From Echinostoma caproni (lineage: Eukaryota > Platyhelminthes > Trematoda > Plagiorchiida > Echinostomatidae): 64,000 nucleotides of DNA. Each line of letters opens with the position of its first letter. The first letter of the stretch is position 1. The notes beneath the pieces are model-generated. The model saw nothing but the letters and a program-made list of their open reading frames with translations, was not told the DNA's origin and ran no database searches. The stretch lies in contig UZAN01039852.1 in NCBI GenBank assembly GCA_900618425.1, positions 1 to 64,000 of the forward strand, written 5' to 3'. Both the position numbers and the translations under genes were made by a program. Below, piece after piece: positions 50,401 through 58,480 of this stretch.

Positions 50401-50571
50401 ATGCTTACTGTTTTCCAACATATGCCTTTTAAATTCCATTCCATGTTTTTTTTATTACAGTTACGGTTGCAAGAACAAAGCCTCTTGGATGAACTCCACG
50501 CGGTTCAGGCCGAATGTGGATTTGGCAATCCTTTGGTCTCATGGAAACCAAAGTCATGTATCTCTCCCTAA
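8774..50571 (+). CDS. CFAP70: Cilia- and flagella-associated protein 70 (TTC18), complete, 24 exons
   Basis: Encodes an axonemal protein of motile cilia and sperm flagella; the family is tied to the central apparatus and outer-dynein-arm function. I joined 24 exons: 8774-8854, 8910-9093, 9141-9349, 9393-9569, 9614-9741, 9788-9940, 9993-10068, 10109-10178, 16219-16280, 17853-17972, 19150-19425, 23661-23722, 26201-26266, 26314-26452, 26801-26986, 28512-28648, 29446-29561, 30775-30939, 32324-32539, 32655-32791, 36060-36521, 43739-43828, 45671-45820, 50461-50571. Every junction is GT-AG and all phases match; the total is 3573 nt, 1190 residues, against about 1120 in human. Recalled human CFAP70 matches in order: KQKE near residue 97, SFHGVAYVN near 343, VPKR in exon 11, [13 protein letters not shown] in exon 14, TPR units from about 664 on, and the C-terminal GFGNP. 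The start is the first in-frame ATG after a stop at 8744. Family identity is very secure; linker exons 10, 18 and 19 rest on phase and splice sites alone. Confidence 0.93.
10435..10496 (+). repeat. (CAA)n microsatellite
   Basis: About 20 uninterrupted CAA units in CFAP70 intron 8, transcribed as CAA in the pre-mRNA. Confidence 0.97.
10892..10921 (+). repeat. (CA)n microsatellite
   Basis: Fourteen or so CA units with one CG interruption, in CFAP70 intron 8. Confidence 0.95.
11441..12538 (-). pseudogene. Penelope reverse transcriptase, palm to thumb, with N gap
   Basis: The frame runs from [16 protein letters not shown] through the gap to a conserved thumb region ending ADAVSEILL. After the gap the sequence has [15 protein letters not shown] and YRKPT blocks and an RARAICP motif, all typical of Penelope RTs. 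The 524 Ns are a scaffold gap, so continuity of this frame is not proven. The GIY-YIG domain lies in a separate frame at 11437-11108, so a frameshift separates RT from endonuclease. Confidence 0.75.
11904..12427. other. Assembly gap (524 N)
   Basis: A run of Ns inside the Penelope RT region; repeat-induced assembly collapse is likely. Confidence 0.99.
13248..13480 (+). mobile_element. Second Penelope fragment, inverted (GIY-YIG C-half and tail)
   Basis: On the + strand [18 protein letters not shown] is followed, in a shifted frame, by [27 protein letters not shown] and [10 protein letters not shown], the tail of Penelope proteins after GIY-YIG. Its first 52 bp (13248-13299) are the reverse complement of 11191-11242 with two mismatches. 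It is thus a copy of the same family pointing away from the - strand element, joined to it at 13247/13248. Confidence 0.8.
14521..14541 (+). repeat. Poly-G tract with one N
   Basis: Twenty-one positions of G with an unresolved base at 14532, in CFAP70 intron 8. Likely a sequencing slippage site. Confidence 0.9.
14935..15110 (+). mobile_element. tRNA-derived SINE-like element
   Basis: TGGCCGATTGGGAAAGG resembles a pol III A box, and TGTTCGAATCCCACT about 40 bp later is a perfect B box. An A-rich tail (AAATAAAAGGAAGTAAAATG) follows near 15090. There is no hammerhead-like core, unlike the other SINEs here. No full tRNA cloverleaf can be drawn. Confidence 0.6.
15600..16031 (+). CDS. Hypothetical 143-residue ORF in CFAP70 intron 8
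   Basis: An open frame ending 187 bp before CFAP70 exon 9, on the same strand. The product is basic, with no signal peptide, membrane segment or domain I recognise, and nothing in known CFAP70 proteins corresponds to it. It may be chance, a retained TE fragment or an alternative exon. The frame lacks a good acceptor/donor pair that keeps CFAP70 phase. Confidence 0.2.
   Translation: MFSMYFLRCSLDESEFTIYARKSTWETERFHAIKHVQSRTRIKSGIIDKEEFLGRLCTRIRGFHCRMSHQDASIAFPSKLERAFREIGTQLYSFGNSKLCDPRARLNECSGTKKSNRIGFGDDTNGERFPAIKIVYDLKDTVL
16219..23722 (+). CDS. CFAP70: CFAP70 exons 9-12: central region
   Basis: Exons 16219-16280, 17853-17972, 19150-19425 and 23661-23722, residues about 360-532. Exon 9 begins with [14 protein letters not shown], aligning to the family block after the LYPG motif. 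Exon 10 is a low-complexity linker of 40 residues with no clear match; it is accepted because it is open, phase 0 at both ends and flanked by CTTTCCAAG and GTGAGT. Exon 11 has an acidic stretch, then [20 protein letters not shown] and LVPKR, matching the conserved EGQQYVEA and VPKR blocks. Exon 12 is [17 protein letters not shown]. Introns 9, 10 and 11 are 1.6, 1.2 and 4.2 kb; intron 11 holds the inverted-repeat element. Confidence 0.88.
17403..17433 (+). repeat. (AT)n microsatellite
   Basis: About 15 AT units in CFAP70 intron 9. Confidence 0.95.
20687..22127. mobile_element. DNA element with 395 bp terminal inverted repeats
   Basis: Left arm 20687-21081 and right arm 21733-22127 are reverse complements along their full 395 bp with only a few mismatches and no net indel. 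Outer ends read TCACTCTGAATTGAGAAAC. The left arm has about three 18-20 bp subrepeats with AATTGAGAA. The 651 bp core holds a possible transposase relic: HMWSLRAKS in one frame and [13 protein letters not shown] in the next (21600-21640), loosely like the IExxW..K C-terminus of Merlin/ISXO2 transposases. No target-site duplication was recognised. Both arms carry the same open frame only because they are copies of each other. It lies in CFAP70 intron 11. Confidence 0.85.
23125..23230 (+). mobile_element. tRNA-like SINE fragment
   Basis: TGGCTAAGTGATCAAC resembles an A box and GTATTCGAATCCC a B box about 35 bp on. The remainder is diverged. Weakly supported. Confidence 0.35.
23436..23580 (+). 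mobile_element. tRNA-headed SINE with hammerhead-like core
   Basis: An A-box-like TGGTCAGGTAGTTAGGATG and B-box-like GGGATTCAATC are followed by CGCTGATGAGGCCCGACC and AGACCGAAAC (23518-23550). CTGATGAG then a short stem and CGAAAC are the conserved hammerhead strands. The stem II candidate GGCC/GACC has one mismatch. This layout is that of Sm-alpha-type ribozyme SINEs of flukes. Confidence 0.6.
24420..24570 (-). mobile_element. Mariner-related fragment
   Basis: CAATAGATTACAGCTGACG and TTTTTCTTACCTGGTTACCT match the mariner relic near 45390-45430 in order and spacing. The copy covers only about 130 bp, is more diverged, and retains no recognisable coding frame. Confidence 0.5.
24820..24955 (-). 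repeat. Degenerate minisatellite
   Basis: Repeats of about 15 bp of the form GGATTGCGGGTTTTGGC with variants (GCGGATTTTGGCAAA, GAGGGTTTTGGCTAA). The translated - strand shows the period as repeated RNPLA/RNALA units; this is repeat structure, not a gene. Confidence 0.7.
25675..25917 (-). mobile_element. tRNA-headed SINE with decayed hammerhead core
   Basis: On the - strand: GGGCTAATCC leader, CGTGTAGCTCAGGG (A box), GCGGTTTGAGTCCTGAC (B box), then CTGCCGAGTCCTAAACAGGA with CGAAAC. Compared with a hammerhead, CTGATGA has become CTGCCGA, but stem II (TCCT/AGGA) and CGAAAC are intact. It matches 61701-61945 along its length. It lies in CFAP70 intron 12. Confidence 0.75.
26031..26095 (+). mobile_element. 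5' fragment of the same SINE, inverted
   Basis: GAATGGGCTAATCCAGTACT and following bases match the leader of the SINE at 61701 on the + strand. With the - strand copy ending at 25917 it forms an inverted pair separated by 113 bp. Confidence 0.5.
26201..30939 (+). CDS. CFAP70: CFAP70 exons 13-18: pre-TPR helix region and first TPR units
   Basis: Exons 26201-26266, 26314-26452, 26801-26986, 28512-28648, 29446-29561 and 30775-30939, residues about 533-802. Exon 13 is short (22 residues, [18 protein letters not shown]) and was fixed by phase: the split ATG with exon 14 restores the [10 protein letters not shown] block. Exon 14 has [20 protein letters not shown]. Exon 15 has [11 protein letters not shown] and ends at YYR. 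Exons 16 and 17 form TPR units ([20 protein letters not shown], then [20 protein letters not shown]). The exon 17 acceptor at 29444-29445 was chosen because it gives a gap-free alignment; a nearer CAG at 29386-29387 does not keep phase. Exon 18 starts [11 protein letters not shown] and runs into a variable linker. Intron 13 is only 47 bp. Confidence 0.9.
27640..27960 (+). mobile_element. Penelope-like RT fragment
   Basis: A + strand frame at about 27808-27918 reads [20 protein letters not shown] then DVFMAK, equivalent to the Penelope RT motif with MGSPLGP. G is replaced by E before SPLGP. No flanking RT motifs are intact. It lies in CFAP70 intron 15. Confidence 0.6.
32324..36521 (+). CDS. 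CFAP70: CFAP70 exons 19-21: variable linker and second TPR block
   Basis: Exons 32324-32539, 32655-32791 and 36060-36521, residues about 803-1074. Exon 19 is a hydrophilic, serine/arginine-rich linker, lineage-specific and supported by phase only. Exon 20 ends with the amphipathic helix [17 protein letters not shown], equivalent to the family helix before AHEL. Exon 21 is the longest at 462 bp: it begins [17 protein letters not shown], continues through a proline-rich insert, then a TPR with [20 protein letters not shown] and [14 protein letters not shown]. Intron 19 is 115 bp, intron 20 is 3.3 kb. Confidence 0.9.
34243..34253 (+). repeat. Poly-G tract
   Basis: Eleven consecutive G in CFAP70 intron 20. 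Confidence 0.9.
35519..35595 (+). mobile_element. Possible tRNA-like SINE remnant
   Basis: ACAGGTTCGACCCTGTCGA contains a good B box; no convincing A box is seen 35-50 bp upstream. This is the only feature seen in the 3.3 kb intron 20 apart from the poly-G tract. Confidence 0.25.
37560..39260 (-). mobile_element. CR1/SR1-like non-LTR retrotransposon, degenerate
   Basis: Read down the - strand: [10 protein letters not shown] near 39180 (endonuclease GDFN block), ILDRVITN near 39080, then [52 protein letters not shown] near 38370, [11 protein letters not shown] near 38260, [16 protein letters not shown] near 38030 and [17 protein letters not shown] near 37860. The order EN-RT and the C-terminal block fit the CR1 group found in schistosomes (SR1-like). 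The catalytic YADD is YADY, and frameshifts and stops split the ORF, so it is dead. It lies antisense in CFAP70 intron 21. Outer boundaries are approximate. Confidence 0.88.
40561..41107. other. Assembly gap (547 N) flanked by a 30 bp duplication
   Basis: The 30 bases 40531-40560 recur exactly as 41108-41137, directly on each side of the Ns. Such a pattern usually means overlapping contig ends that were not merged, so the gap may be partly or wholly artificial. Confidence 0.97.
41435..42127 (-). mobile_element. Penelope-like element, second family, RT thumb to GIY-YIG
   Basis: On the - strand, 42127-41792 gives [20 protein letters not shown] and FHRARNIG (RT thumb), and 41728-41435 gives [20 protein letters not shown] with EHIP and a KPGHIVDP block (GIY-YIG). 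Residues around YIGRTxRxL and the H in GHIV match the endonuclease. Sequence differs clearly from the intron 8 element, so it is another family or an old subfamily. The 5' RT part is missing or unrecognisable above 42130. Confidence 0.8.
43739..50571 (+). CDS. CFAP70: CFAP70 exons 22-24: C-terminal TPRs and stop
   Basis: Exons 43739-43828, 45671-45820 and 50461-50571, residues 1075-1190, all phase 0. Exon 22 is [20 protein letters not shown] followed by [10 protein letters not shown]. Exon 23 is the most conserved of the gene: [39 protein letters not shown] and a terminal AIK. Exon 24 has [17 protein letters not shown], the family C-terminal signature, followed by a species-specific tail of 12 residues and TAA. 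Introns 21, 22 and 23 are 7.2, 1.8 and 4.6 kb. A possible AATAAA polyadenylation signal occurs only near 51054, about 480 bp after the stop. Confidence 0.93.
44945..45480 (-). mobile_element. Mariner-like transposase relic with internal deletion
   Basis: On the - strand, [13 protein letters not shown] (45350-45300) corresponds to the KVCARWVP block. [16 protein letters not shown] (45220-45172) is the second catalytic-Asp block (TGDETWVY). Near 45060-45010 [20 protein letters not shown] then EYFERM and a stop match the C-terminus. The third catalytic region between them is missing. Frameshifts are present. It lies in CFAP70 intron 22. Confidence 0.72.
47395..47660 (-). mobile_element. Second CR1/SR1-like 3' end
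   Basis: The - strand frame reads [14 protein letters not shown] then [13 protein letters not shown] and [14 protein letters not shown], paralleling [15 protein letters not shown] of the element at 37.9 kb and the usual HPLH ending of this group. Sequence upstream to 48060 may continue it but is too decayed to assign. It lies in CFAP70 intron 23. Confidence 0.5.
48381..48515 (-). mobile_element. SINE with hammerhead ribozyme-like domain
   Basis: On the - strand: TGGCACAGTGGTAACGC (A box, 48484-48500), GAGTTCAAATCCCGG (B box), then CGAGAC, a 15-nt stem-loop I segment ending GTACTA, CTGATGAG (48414-48421), stem II CTCT-AATA-AGAG, GGAAA and CTCG. CGAG/CTCG forms stem III. Against the hammerhead consensus it has U16.1 changed to A and the stem II closing base G instead of C. 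This is the clearest ribozyme-like copy in the window. Confidence 0.75.
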
Positions 50572-53500
50572 TCAACACTGCATTGTGCTACTAGTTTTTT
50601 CTGATCGTCCAATATATAGTAATCGAAAATTCTATTTCATAACGAAAAGTGACTTACTAATTTCTTGACACAATTTAATCACAGTGCAACTCAAAATTTG
50701 GAACTCATAGTGGAACTCTTCGCTCAGTAGGCTTCGAATGCTCTCATGGGGCTTGATGCCAAATAATTTTCAATCTCTCAGAGGAAGGTCACATAAAACA
50801 GACGGAGGTAAAATGACAAAATGTTCTGAGACAGGAGATTGAAATTTAATGATAACCTGCTAAGACTATATACACTTACAACAGCGATATTCAAAGTCCG
50901 TCGAATAATTGAGATAATAATAAGAATAACGAATGAGTCGAGTACGAACCAGTTACCACTTTGCATGTACATAGCGGTATCAGAAAAGCACCTTATGTTG
51001 ATATATTTCGAGACATTTGTTATTTATCTGATTACACCCGCAGAGCATATTTCAAATAAAACAACCGGGTGGTGGATAATCACGTTTTCAGTCATTGATA
51101 TTTATGCCAACATGTCATAATATAACTCCCTACATAGGGATAAATTTCTTTATGCAAAATAAAATGAAATCACATCAAATCAAATCAAATCCTAGATTAC
51201 TAGAACTGATATCGCCGTGTATTCGGATTCATCGCGATCAGACAATTATCTGTTTACTCAGCCGATCACTCTGATTACCCGTGTTACAGTGTGTGCTTGT
51301 TTGTTGGGTGGGTCAAACAATCTCAAACGCCGTCAGAGCCAAAAGTCTTGAAGTCTTGAAGTGCGAGGCTAAGCACAATGGTCCCGGGTCTTGATGAATT
51401 CCAAACTTCGTTGTGAGCCTGCGTTTGATCGGGGCTCCCCAGCCGCGGTCGTTGGAAAATTAAAGTGAACCCGCGACCTGTCTCTTCACGGAGTTTACCT
51501 GAAAGAAGATAAGAATAGGGGAAGAAAAGGGATGCAAAGAAGGTAAGCAAGTGTGAGCAAGCGTGTGTAAGGTGAAAGCTAACACGCGGTGACTAAAGAA
51601 GTGGCTTTGGTGCGGTAAAACAATCGGACTTAAGAGAGGAATGGTCTGTGCAGAGACAAGGTAGTTAAATTCTCTGCAGAACCTCCCTAGACGTCTAGGG
51701 AGATCCTAAAAAAAGGATTTGTATTGGCTTGAGTCTGACAGTGTAACATGATCTATCTGATCTATCTGACCAATATTCTGATGTTGCTTCTTTAGCTATC
51801 TAGGAATCCAGTCCTCATTTAAGTTAATACCACTTCCGGTGAGGTAACTTCACCTTGAACGGTGCGTGATTTCAGTGATACGCCTTCGTTTGCTAAGCGT
51901 TTTGCTTGCATATACTCTCGAGCGTAGTCAAGCTAAAGTGTTAAAGCTTTTAGGGAAAAGAAACTTTTGACTGATTGGTTCTTTTGTCGTACAATTGCCG
52001 AATTATTGAAGTGCACGGGATATTACGGACCGGGTCGCTTCGACAGGCTGCAATGTAGCATCTCATATTTGAAGATAGGTGTATGTACAGTATGCACTAA
52101 TGCGTGATATCTCGAAAATTTTGCGCACATAGCGGTTAACCACGGAAATAATAGGACCGCATATCCAAAATGGGTCCGTTTGATGTGGTATGGGATCCTA
52201 GTCCACAAGAAATACAAAAAGAAGAAAAAAAGAGAAAACGTGTTTGAGAGCTCGTTACCGTTTCGCTGCTTGCCACGTTTGTGGTTTTTCCTCAGTGAAG
52301 AATAAGGACCGTCGCAGAAAGCCATTAGCCCGCAAAAATGAGCGGAAAAGGTCTTTAAAGCACTTTACGAAATCATTGGGAGGGAGAAACGCGTCAAATA
52401 TCGGTCTTGCTGCATTCTCTTACTGAAGATTTTCTTCCGAGTTTTGAGGTTAGAACGTGGAAGAAAACTGGAGCAAAATGTTCGAAGCAACCCTCGTTGG
52501 AGCTGCTCGGTAAAGCCAAAGAGAAACAGTGAAAAGGGACAAGGTTTTGCGTTATTGTTTGGAAGACTTATGTATGTTTGGGGAAATATAAACAATGGTG
52601 AAAACCGAGAAATAAAAAAATTTATTGCTCTATGGCATGCTTAAAGGAACACATAGCTGAAAAAATATGATATTCTAACCGTGAGTATACACAATGGTCA
52701 CAGTGTGAAGACTTCCTACAAGGAAAAATGGAACAAGCAACTAAAGGACTTCCCCGCGGCCATTGATCTGATAAGGAAGGTGTGAGCAGGAGCAAGCTCT
52801 GAAGGCGCCGTAAGGTTTATTAGGGCTGGTTAGGCCGGAATTGTTGAGATAAGAGTTTCTTGTAGCACAGTGGGTGAGCAGCCAGTGGCAGGACGGATTG
52901 TTTCCGCCAAATAAACTTGTTTGAGCCGGTCTATACTGACGGTCTCACATTTAACGTTGCATTCTATTACCGAGACTTTGTTGAAGCGTCACAGTACCTT
53001 TTATGGGCCGCTGTTACGAAGATGCAGTGGTGAGCGAACTCCGGCCTTAAGGAGCCCATCTTTCGGTTATTTGTGCGGGTACGCAAACCAAATGTGTTTG
53101 CTGACTAGGGCGTGGAATATGCAACTGATGCACATTATTTAGTAAACGAGCTGATTAGTCACTGTAGTCGAAATTTAATGAGGGAGTCGGTGCCTCAATT
53201 TCTCTTGAAAGACACAAGGAGCAATCAAAAGTCAACTCTACCCGTGTGGATCAGCTTTGAAAGTTGATCTTCAACCTAAGAGGACCAGTGGTAATGACTC
53301 CCTCCAATTTAGGTTTCTTCGCGCCGCTAGAGGGCTTTTTATTCGACAATGAAAACATACGATCATACCGTTGGTTTTCGCGTGATAAGCTGTCGTTTGG
53401 ACACGGCAAATGCCTAGCTGTTTTGGCAACTAGACAAAAACACACTCAAAGTGAGAACATGTATCGGTTGTAGCTACTGTGGGACAGCCGAAGTTTACTA

Positions 53501-54149
53501 CTCAACCGTCTACAAAGGATTGTATTAGTGTTTCGCCAGATGCAGGTGACGAACACACAAATACCGGCCACCGGGTGATACGAATGCACTTGTGGACCAA
53601 AGGGGAGAACTCTTCCTAGCTCTCGCAATGTAGAAGAGTGTAAGCATGCAAAATGATCAGGGTGGCATTTTTTTTTACTGGTGCACGTGATGTGACGCTC
53701 ATGTCTAACAATTCACTCTCCGATTTGATGAGATGAGTTCCTATTTCTCATTTTCATTACAACAAAGCTGGATGCTCACAAAGTGAGCGCACCATCAAAG
53801 AAATTCTGGAAGCTCGATTGGCCTTGGCCATATTCAGTCCTGTGCAAAGTGGCCTGACCTGAACTGGCTGTAAACCATTTTTCGTCGTGTGCACACTGAA
53901 TGAAACTGATCTAACTTTCTCTGAAGATTCACAATCGTACGGACACACGTGGTCCTTACATGCAAGAGCCTGAAATACCGTACTGACTGCACCGTGCGCA
54001 AGCTGAGGCTGATCTTTGCATACAGGATTTCCGGGTATATCGAAGGCTCATTCAGCTGCGTTGGCTACATCTGATCGGGAGAGGGATACAGGAGAATATT
54101 TTTGACCGTTATCGAGGGAATCGGGTTGAGCCATGAATGGTGAGGTAAC
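50572..54149. other. 3' flank of CFAP70, no gene seen
   Basis: Holds a possible AATAAA at 51054 and an ATCAA microsatellite-like tract (51160-51190). ORFs here are short and have no recognisable domains on either strand. Confidence 0.5.
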
Positions 54150-54318
54150 CAAGGCATGCTAACCTTGACCAACGTCCGAGGGATACTAGGTAAAAGGGAT
54201 GAACTGGAAGACCGCGTTATATGAAACAAACGCGACATCTTTGCAATCACTGAAACCTGGCTGACACCGGATTCCGGAGACTCCGAAATATCACCGGAAG
54301 GTTATACGGTGTAGTGAA
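54150..54318 (+). mobile_element. Non-LTR endonuclease N-terminal fragment
   Basis: A + strand frame reads LTNVRGILGKRDELED, then RDIFAITETWLTPDSGDSEI and SPEGYTV before a stop. NVRxL and ITETWL are the first blocks of APE-type endonucleases in CR1/SR1-like elements (ETWL includes a catalytic Glu). The match stops at about 54318, indicating truncation. Confidence 0.75.
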
Positions 54319-55229
54319 ATGAACTACCTCTCGCTTACATGTAACCTTACTCTCTTGAATTTCGTTGTTCTACCGCATCAAGGCTACTTCTTTGGTCAGA
54401 GTGTTTGCTTTCCGCACACTTACTCACGCTTCTACAACTTCTTTTTGGGCTCTGCAGGTTTACACAATACAATCGTTGTGCGTTTCCTGAAGTATCTCGT
54501 TCTGTTTTTGTACGGACGTTCTTTTGCGACATTCCGGGGTGCCGATAAGCCAGTGCCTACAAAAAGGGTTTTGAACGGATCGACAAGTCACGGTGGCAGA
54601 GTTGTCATTTCGTCCGTCTAGGCAGCTCCGTTCGATTGCTGGAAAACTACGCCCATCCGGAAGGATTCGGAGAAATACTTTAGTACAGACGCATCCTTGA
54701 AACTGTTTATCTAAAAGCTACTCGAAGTCCTTTTGTATCACAAAGCTTTTTTTTGACTTGTTCGTCCTCCGACATTTGTACTCTACTACTTTGACTATTC
54801 TCCTGTTCTTCGAAATTGTTTCCGTGCATTGTCTCCCGAGCGGATATTACCACCTCCAGTGCTGTGTCCTGATTGCTCTCCATGTGACAAATGTTTGCAT
54901 TAATGTAATCTCTATACCAGCTTACCCCCAGTACGCCATTAAATGACCTTGTCCGCTTTGTGTTTATCTTTTCACCGCAAAGCATCCTTACGATACCTAC
55001 TGTACTCATTTTGAAGTTACGCTCACACCCTCTGTACCACTACTTCCTTTCCCAACCTTCATTTCTACATCATTCTTGTTCATTTGATCATGCGCACTAG
55101 CATGCTTCACGGGCTTCTTGAAATATACCGTATTATTATTATACCAGTTATGATGGGGTGGCGTTTGACTCATTCTTGACTGCGTTAAGCAAACGTACCT
55201 AAACCATTGGCAAAAATACCCTCTAAGTA

Positions 55230-57300
55230 GGATTGTCTTGGGCTCGCATTGCTTCCTTCAGTTGCTGGTGAAAGCGTTTCACTTAGCCGTTGGCTTTTTG
55301 ATGATACGCGGTGGTTCAAATTTGGCGGTAACCGAATGTGTTCCACAGACTAGTAAAAGCACTGTCGAAGTGAGAGCCGCAATCAGTGTTTACAATAGCA
55401 TTCCTACCAAACTCACTTATCCAACCAGTTAGGAAAGCTTTAGCAGCTGATTGCGAAGTTGGTTGTCTAATGGAAACGGTTTGTGGCTATCGGTGAAACG
55501 ATCTGCGCATGTTAGCAGGTAGACGTCTCCTTTATTGGGTGGTAAAGGCCCTACTAGGTCAACGTACACGTGATCAAAACGTGCTCTTGGGTCGGATAAC
55601 TTACTTAATGGTGATCTGGTGTCTGTGTACCTTACCGCGGTGGCATTGGAGGCAAGCGCTGACACATTGGCATATATCCCTCCTGATGTTGAGCCATATA
55701 AACCCATCAGTAATGAGTTTCACTAAAGCGCGTACCCCAGCTTGGAACAGCTTATGAAGGTTAAGAAAAACCTGTGGATGGAAGGGTGGCATCACTAGCG
55801 AGCGAGGACGACCCAATGACAGGTCACAGATGATAGTTTGTTCCGATGTGGAAAGCTGTAAGGTTGGAGATCGAGGGAGCTGTTAGTTTGCAGCTGCAGG
55901 AACTCGTGGTCATCCACTTGGAATGCAGCCATGGCCTCTAGGTCTATGGTAAACTGGTTTGTGTAAATCAAGTAGACGCGTGCGAGTGTGTCTGCTACGA
56001 TATTTTATTCCACCGAGACGTGTTGTGTAACCTGAGATACATAGTCAATTAATGGATCTCGAGTGGAGGGTAACGGCCAGATGCTGACCGCAACGCATTA
56101 ACCAGTGACTAATGGTCTTTAAAGACCGTAAACGCTTGACCTTCAAGGACAAGTCTCAAATGATGCATACCCAGGAATACTGCCAGTAATTCCCTACTGA
56201 AGGTTTGTGCGGAATTGCCGAGTCCAAATGACATGCGGAGGAACTCAAACAGGGCGAAAGATGTCATTACTGCGGTTTTGGAAATTTCTGCCTCTGCTAC
56301 CGGAATTTGCGGGTATGCTCAGACAAGGCCAATATGACTGAACACAGTATAATCAGATATGGAGATCTTTTAACTGCGGGATGGGATAAATTTCTGGGAC
56401 GGTGACTCGGTTAAGGGCTTTATAGTCGCCACAGGGTCGCCACCCATTATTGCTTTTGGGAACCAGATGAAGAGGAGTGGCCCAAGGGCTGTTTAAATGG
56501 CGAATGATGCCCAGTTTGAGCATGTCATCGAATTCTGCTATAGCTGCTTTCAGCTTGTCTGGTGCCAGCCGCCGTGGTCCTGTGAACACCGGGGACCTTT
56601 GATGAGAATCTGGTGGGTGAAATTGGTGGTCACCGCTGGGACGGGGCCTGACGAGTGCACCAGTTTGGGAAGCGTAGCAAGCAAGTCGCCGTGCGAACCC
56701 TTAGGGAGTGGTTCGACACTGGAGCGGTGTGAGTGACTTCACGGTAGCGTAAGAACCGGCTACAAATATTTGTGTGGAAGTCTACTAACCTCCGGCTTTC
56801 GGAGTCAACCATAAGGTCTAAATGCCGGAGGAAAGTGGTGCCTACAACGGGAAATGAGACGGTTGTGACTAAGAACAACTCACGGAAAGTGCAACATATG
56901 CCAATGTTTATTGTTGGGGACTTTGGCTATACGTACAGATAGGAGTGCCGTTCGCAGCACGAAATTGACAGGACGCGGGAGTGGTCGGGTCAACAATATT
57001 CGGCGGGATAACACTGACTTCCGCGTCTGTGTCAATGAGGAATTGCGTATTACTGGTAAAATTCCTAACGTGAATAAGGCGAATACTAAGGGCTATACCG
57101 ACCGAGTTCATCGCCACAACTGGTAGGGGTTTCAGTTTCCCTAGCCTGCGCCAGGGAATAAGAATCCAGCTTCGCATCCTTCAGTATTAGTCTCATATTT
57201 CCTGCGCTGCCAACAGTAACCTACAGGAGAAAGAGAACCAGCACGTTGGGATGATGAGGAATGGTTATGGGATCCTTGAAACATGAATCCATGAAAATTG
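55230..57300 (-). mobile_element. Ty3/Gypsy retrotransposon gag-pol remnant
   Basis: Domains in order down the - strand: a gag zinc-finger-like remnant CWQRRKYETNTEGCEAG (about 57210), protease FLIDTDAEVSVIPP (57030; DTG is DTD), RT with LGIIRHLNSPWATPLHLVPK and WRPCGDYKALNRVT (56500-56400), RNase H with LVLEGQAFTVFKDH (56130), integrase HHCC finger with C-x2-C (55640-55740), integrase core FDHVYVDLVGPLP (55560) and a TAYHQKANG block (55290). Several stops and frameshifts break it; RT catalytic YVDD was not found. LTRs were not proven. Confidence 0.9.
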
Positions 57301-58344
57301 GGGCTCATTAAGTTGTTGAGGTAGCACCAGCTCCGTCCACGTGCGACCCTGATTGATTCGTCTCAGCAAATTGATGGACCCACAACACTCCCTACGAGTC
57401 GCAAAGATTGTGAAATAAGACCAGGTGATCTCAACAATCTATGTTAGTGAAATAGAAGGCAGAATGTGAAACCTGAACCACACATTGTGTTTTAACGTAA
57501 AATACAGTGGCGTCGCACGGTGAGCTAAACGAACAAGGCGGAAGTGTGTGGAAGCAACGTGCGTCAACGTTCAGTAGAACAAGAACGTGACATAAAACAC
57601 GAATTAAAAAGTAGGGTTACTAGAGGAGCCTTCAGAAACAGTGTGCGTGTATTACTGTATTCCGAAAATACAACCTGCATGCACCGACTGATTATGTTTA
57701 TTCCCCACTGCGCGCACATAAGATGTTTCCCAATTTGTTTTGTTATTTTTTTGTCTGAGAGCCTTGTTTTAAAAGTCGATTTGGTCATCATCTCATCAGC
57801 TATATCAGGACTTCAGGTTTTTAAATGAACTCAATGACTTGATTTCGGTTTCTCTGTGAGAAGACTAATGTTTTGGCGTGATTGAAACTTAGCATTCGTT
57901 TTTTAGATGTTGCGATCACATAGGTCAGCGCTCATATTTGTCGTTCCGGGAATTTTTAAATGTCCGCAAATGTACCCTGAAATACAACATGAGGCTTTGA
58001 GTTCACACACTCGATTATGCATAAGACAATATAATTCGGAGTAGTATCAGTAGTAGTAGTAGCAGTATTACGTTCTCTCAAAAAGACGGAATCCGTTCTT
58101 TTCAGGGATATATGAAAAACCGAACTGCTGTGACATTCTATGGACATTGTTTTGCTGTTTCTGAGATGTTTTTAAGTCTTCAACATCCTAGAAAAATCGA
58201 GAGGCGGCGCGTAACAAAATCAGTTGATGAATCCTATTGCTTGGATTCACAGGAATAGACAGGATAAATAACAAAGACAGTGACGAGCATTCACAGTTGT
58301 ATCAACCTGCAGTATAAAATTTACTGAAGGCAAGCTCAGGTTAA

Positions 58345-58480
58345 CTCGTCGGTACGGGTGACTCACCGAAAATTGTTCTATATCCGGGGTCGTATGATAG
58401 TATGCAATAAGACAAAAAAGGGTCTTAAGTTGCGGAAATGGAATGGAGTTTACAATGCAGAATAGTGTAACGAGGTCTTT
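58345..58480 (+). repeat. Dispersed repeat, diverged copy 3
   Basis: GACTCACCGAAAATTGTTC, GGGGTCGTATGATAGTATGC, AATAAGACAAAAAAGGGTCT and AATAGTGTAACGA line up in order with copies at 6.4 and 59.3 kb. Confidence 0.45.

Larger units (their letters stand above)
45821..50460. other. CFAP70 intron 23 remainder
   Basis: Besides the CR1 3' end and the hammerhead SINE, 46150-46420 and 49860-50000 look like old repeats but carry no recognisable domain. No nested gene could be supported. Confidence 0.4.
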
